Shown in pieces: positions 6,707 to 9,438 of a DNA stretch of 9,438 nucleotides (position 1 is its first letter; every line of letters starts with the position of its first letter). The position numbers and the translations under genes are program-made. Source of the DNA: JBCCIM01 sp045106435 (GTDB lineage Bacteria > Bacteroidota > Rhodothermia > Rhodothermales > JAHQVL01); assembly GCA_045106435.1 (NCBI GenBank), contig JBGCEN010000478.1, forward strand, positions 1-9,438. Direction: 5' to 3'. The notes beneath the pieces are model-generated. The model worked only from the letters and a program-made list of their open reading frames with translations. It ran no database searches and had not been told where the DNA came from.

Positions 6707-9089
6707 AAACCGGTATCCAGACAAGGGCCACTTCATCGATAGTGATATCTGTTTTTTCCAGTCCAATCTTGAGCTCTTCAATGGCCTGGCCTTTTTCTTC
6801 CCACACCAGATCCAGTGCGAGGAGCTCATCAGCCAGTTCATTTTCGATGTCTTCGAGCTCTTCAGTCTTTTCTTCCACGCGATTCGTAGCCGATTGCATG
6901 CGCTGACTCGTTGTTCGGGTTTGTTTACGCTTGGACGATGCGCGTCTCAAGTCCGCCGCCATGCCACGGGAAGTCTTCTTGCCCCCCAGAAACATGCCTA
7001 ACAACGATCCTACACCCGAAAGAAGTTCGTCTGTCTTGCGAGAGCTGTGATCTACGCGCAATTCTTCGAGTTTATCTTCTGCTTTTTCAAGCATGTCCGA
7101 TGTTCTCTTGATGCGCTTCTCGTATTTGTCTCTGATTTTAGATGCAGCTTCATCTTCCATCTTTTCAGCTGCCTTGTGGCACCTGAGTTCAAACGCTTCT
7201 TTGGATTCTCCAATACGTGAATAGAGTTTTAGCAATTTATTGCTAAATACAGTAACGGTACGTTCTCTGTATAAATACTCTTTAAGTTCTTTTTGCAGTC
7301 TTTTGAAAAAGGTTGCCGTATGGATGGCAGCATCAGGCATCTCGTACGTGGCGCCATCCGGAGCGTCTCTGAGTAGATCACGATCGTCATAATCTATTGG
7401 TATAGCGTCTTCTCCGGATGTTCTATCGTTCAGCGGATAGATGACGGCTTCCCATTCTTCTGTATGGCGGAGATCTGCCTTGGTATCGTCGTAGAGCAGC
7501 TTGACGCGGGCTGCAACAGCCGGCGCGTAGTTGCGACTGTTAGGGTCAATGTCCTTGATCGCCCGCCAATCTGAAGCCGGGTGGAGATAGAACGAAGTTG
7601 TGCTTGAGGCGACGTCAGGTGCTACTGAAGAGGACGTGCTTGATGCACTACTTGCCGGCTTGCTCGATGCACTGGCTTCTTCAGGGGGTAAAACGCGCTC
7701 TGGAGCATCTGCAGTCAGTTCGCTGATCTCATCCCGTGTCATGGGGCCTCTCAGGTAAGACATAGCCCAGCGTGTGTTGAATAGCTGGGGTCCCGAGCCT
7801 TTGGTTGAGTGCAGCATAAACTGTCTTTTCTGCAGTCCGCTGATCAGTCGTTCAATCTCTTTGGTGTCTGTTTCTCCGCTGGAAGACGTGAGGCCGTCCA
7901 TCAAGCGAGCTTTGTCACGCTCTGTCTGGAGCCGGCCAATCATCCATGTGCCGGTGTTCGACAGCGCTTTGTAGTCTATATCTACAGGGTTCTGGGTGGA
8001 GAGCACCATACCCAGGCCAAAAGCACGGGCTTGTTTGAGAATCGTCAGAATAGGCTTTTTGCTCGGTGGCGCTTTTGTTGGAGGTACAAATCCAAATACC
8101 TCGTCCATGTAAATCAGCGCACGCAAACCGTCTGAGCCTGGCTGTGAACGCATCCAGGTAATCATTTTGGACAAGACCAGCGTCACAACAAATTGACGTT
8201 CTTCATCAGACAAGTGCGCCATCGACATAATGGCTGCCTTTGGTTTGCCGTCTTTGGTATACAATAACTTGTCTATGTCGAGCGCAGGACCTTCAAGCCA
8301 TGTAGCAAAAGAAGGAGAGGCCAGCAGGCCGTTAATTTTAAGTGCCAGTCCACGTCGATCTTTTTGCGGGAAAAAGGAATCGATATCAATAACACCCAGC
8401 TTGCGGAGTGGTGGATCTTGAATCTGTCCGACCAAAGAGGGCAAGTCCAGGTCTCGTCCTTGTTGCCAGGAATGCTCAATCAGGTTCGCCAGCAGGATAT
8501 GCTCCCGGCTGCTTATTGGGTCTCCCTGAACGCCTACCAGGGCAAGAAGGCTCGAAACGAAGCCTTCAATCTCATCACGCATCAACTCAATGTCGGCTGC
8601 CTTCTTGGGTGCCTTCAACGAACCCACGATATTCAAGGGAATGCCCGCTGTTGAACCCGGCGTATAGAGGCTAAATTCAGCCTTATCTCTTAACGCAGCG
8701 ATACGATCAGGTGTGATCCCCCAGCCGGCGAGTCCTTTTTTCCAAAAACCAGCTGTTGACTCTGCTAATTCATCTGCAGAAACACCGTCTTTCTTTGCAG
8801 CCGATTCGCTTATCCATGGGCGAAATTCCTGGCCCGATAATTCGGGAAAGGTTAGCAGCAAGTTACCCATGTCACCCTTGGGGTCAAGGATGAGTGTGGG
8901 CAAGCCGGAAAGCAATATTTCCTCCAAAAGAATAATACCCAGGCCGGTTTTACCCGAACCTGTCATACCAACAATAACGCCGTGCGTTGTCAGGTTGCTG
9001 GATTTAATAAAAGTTGGTTCTTCCATCCCTTTGTCGGGAGAACCGCCCATGTAAAGCCTGCCATCAGGCACATCTATCTTGTTGGCCAT
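6705..9089 (-). CDS. HerA/FtsK-type P-loop ATPase (DUF87-like) with coiled-coil C-terminus
   Basis: The protein has 794 residues. Walker A is GMTGSGKT (41-48, Lys47), TLILDPKGD (65-73) follows as in HerA-like proteins, and Walker B is ALIYMDE (324-330, Asp329/Glu330). STQNPVD (364-370) fits the sensor strand, and GRLQTERDKARLMDGL (385-400) carries candidate arginine-finger residues. Thus residues 1-450 form a hexameric-motor-type ATPase, for which DNA translocation or helicase action is inferred. A Ser/Ala-rich linker (470-498) leads to a second domain. A long charged coiled coil spans about 625-775, broken by the glycine/hydrophobic patch SGVGSLLGMFLGGKK (691-705), and the end is LVWIPV. From memory, this matches a widespread family of about 800 residues annotated only as ATP-binding or helicase HerA-like protein. 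The ATG at 9089 follows the strand's upstream AT-rich sequence without a good Shine-Dalgarno site. No NurA nuclease gene is adjacent. Confidence 0.88.
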   Translation of the reverse strand: MANKIDVPDGRLYMGGSPDKGMEEPTFIKSSNLTTHGVIVGMTGSGKTGLGIILLEEILLSGLPTLILDPKGDMGNLLLTFPELSGQEFRPWISESAAKKDGVSADELAESTAGFWKKGLAGWGITPDRIAALRDKAEFSLYTPGSTAGIPLNIVGSLKAPKKAADIELMRDEIEGFVSSLLALVGVQGDPISSREHILLANLIEHSWQQGRDLDLPSLVGQIQDPPLRKLGVIDIDSFFPQKDRRGLALKINGLLASPSFATWLEGPALDIDKLLYTKDGKPKAAIMSMAHLSDEERQFVVTLVLSKMITWMRSQPGSDGLRALIYMDEVFGFVPPTKAPPSKKPILTILKQARAFGLGMVLSTQNPVDIDYKALSNTGTWMIGRLQTERDKARLMDGLTSSSGETDTKEIERLISGLQKRQFMLHSTKGSGPQLFNTRWAMSYLRGPMTRDEISELTADAPERVLPPEEASASSKPASSASSTSSSVAPDVASSTTSFYLHPASDWRAIKDIDPNSRNYAPAVAARVKLLYDDTKADLRHTEEWEAVIYPLNDRTSGEDAIPIDYDDRDLLRDAPDGATYEMPDAAIHTATFFKRLQKELKEYLYRERTVTVFSNKLLKLYSRIGESKEAFELRCHKAAEKMEDEAASKIRDKYEKRIKRTSDMLEKAEDKLEELRVDHSSRKTDELLSGVGSLLGMFLGGKKTSRGMAADLRRASSKRKQTRTTSQRMQSATNRVEEKTEELEDIENELADELLALDLVWEEKGQAIEELKIGLEKTDITIDEVALVWIPV

Positions 9090-9129
9090 AATTGGTTGTA
9101 TTCAAAAGATTTAGCGAGTCTGGAGTAGT

Positions 9130-9300
9130 TTAATGAATTGAATAGATTATTTCAGGTAGATTTGATAAAAATTGTGCCTGTTGATTTGTCTCACCAGTCC
9201 CTTGTATCCATTCGTAGGCAACATATGCATATCTACCTCGGAAGGCTAGATCGTGTAGACAATTAACTTGCAATATGCATATCGCGTCCTTTTTGCTCAT
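9130..9300 (-). CDS. Possible 56-residue small protein upstream of the ATPase gene
   Basis: An ATG at 9300 (minus strand) opens 56 codons beginning MSKKDAICILQVNCLHDLAF and ending in a stop at 9130-9132, 40 bases before the ATPase start. AAGGAA (9308-9313 on the plus-strand coordinates, read on minus) lies seven bases before the ATG, a good ribosome-binding site for this genome. The frame also extends upstream to an ATG at 9405, but that part lies over a hairpin and looks less protein-like. The sequence has no signal peptide, no clear membrane helix and no family I recognise. The two ATATGCATAT palindromes inside it fall in different reading frames, which suggests at least part of the region is under DNA-level rather than protein-level constraint. 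It may therefore be non-coding. Confidence 0.3.
   Translation of the reverse strand: MSKKDAICILQVNCLHDLAFRGRYAYVAYEWIQGTGETNQQAQFLSNLPEIIYSIH
9223..9282. promoter_or_regulatory. Twin ATATGCATAT palindromes spaced 50 bases apart
   Basis: The perfect 10-base palindrome occurs at 9223-9232 and 9273-9282, about 134 and 184 bases upstream of the ATPase ATG. The spacing is close to five helical turns. This could be a pair of operator sites for a dimeric regulator acting on the ATPase gene. No regulator is known to fit. Confidence 0.35.
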
Positions 9301-9310
9301 ATCTGCGTTC

Positions 9311-9347
9311 CTTTTTGCGCCCGATGCGCTGCATCGAACACAAAAAG
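9311..9347. promoter_or_regulatory. Two-part hairpin upstream of the ATPase gene
   Basis: The inner stem CGATGC (9322-9327) pairs with GCATCG (9331-9336) around loop GCT. The outer stem CTTTTTG (9311-9317) pairs with CAAAAAG (9341-9347), with a four-base internal loop on each side. Read on the plus strand there is no following T-run. Its role is unknown; it could be a terminator of a gene beyond the window or a leader structure. Confidence 0.35.
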
Positions 9348-9438
9348 CGCCTTGATCTGAACAAAAATGCCATCGAATGATCTTTTCCCTGCTAATTGTC
9401 AACACACCCTAGCGCTTTGCTCAGCATCGCAGGACAAA

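Larger units (their letters stand above)
9090..9438. other. Region upstream of the ATPase gene
   Basis: These 349 bases hold no recognised gene. They contain a possible small ORF on the minus strand (9130-9300), two ATATGCATAT palindromes 50 bases apart, and a hairpin at 9311-9347. The promoter of the ATPase gene should lie here, but no convincing TAnnTTTG-type Bacteroidota promoter was found. I saw nothing clear in 9348-9438. Confidence 0.6.

Noticed and set aside
7809..8135. 108-residue plus-strand ORF within the ATPase gene
   Set aside because: It is opposite to the Walker B region of a well-supported gene and shows no recognisable domain.
8713..9054. 113-residue plus-strand ORF opposite the Walker A region
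   Set aside because: It is the mirror frame of the conserved P-loop coding sequence.
9301..9405. N-terminal extension of the small minus-strand ORF to an ATG at 9405
   Set aside because: The extra 35 codons overlap a hairpin and give a Cys/Arg-rich stretch without protein character, and the inner ATG at 9300 has the better ribosome site.

Overview
The window looks like a chromosomal segment from an environmental bacterium of the Bacteroidota/Rhodothermota/Balneolota group. The main clue is the C-terminal type IX secretion (T9SS) sorting domain on the DUF4331 protein (QNYPNPFNPSTTIEY...GTYFYRIE...KKAILVK), a form common in Rhodothermales, Balneolales and Ignavibacteria. GC content appears to be close to 50 percent. 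The palindrome GCCGGC occurs 23 times, far above chance. This assignment is inferred from protein style, not from a marker gene.

Layout. Positions 1-999 (+) hold the C-terminal part of a larger protein that ends in a helix-turn-helix segment. A 527-base gap (1000-1526) follows, filled by a nested inverted repeat, an array with an 8-base period and a hairpin-plus-Shine-Dalgarno leader. Positions 1527-3698 (+) encode a secreted DUF4331 protein and 3878-5200 (+) a membrane-anchored TPR protein. After an octad repeat array comes an acyl-CoA/fatty-acid delta-9-type desaturase with an added helical tail (5435-6601, +). A very long hairpin built of 7-base repeats separates it from the convergent gene at 6705-9089 (-), a HerA/FtsK-type P-loop ATPase with a coiled-coil C-terminus. 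Upstream of the ATPase is a 349-base region with a possible small ORF, a pair of ATATGCATAT palindromes and a hairpin.

Functionally, the DUF4331 and TPR genes may act together at the cell envelope, because the DUF4331 product is built for export and the TPR product has one N-terminal membrane anchor. The desaturase acts on membrane lipids. The ATPase is probably a DNA-linked motor, but no NurA-like nuclease is visible beside it. No tRNA, rRNA, transposase, CRISPR array or recognisable defence operon was found.

The unusual content is mostly non-coding. Three intergenic spaces carry short-period arrays (8, 8 and 7 bases), two of them running into stop codons and folding back on themselves. There is also a nested inverted repeat and the GCCGGC excess.
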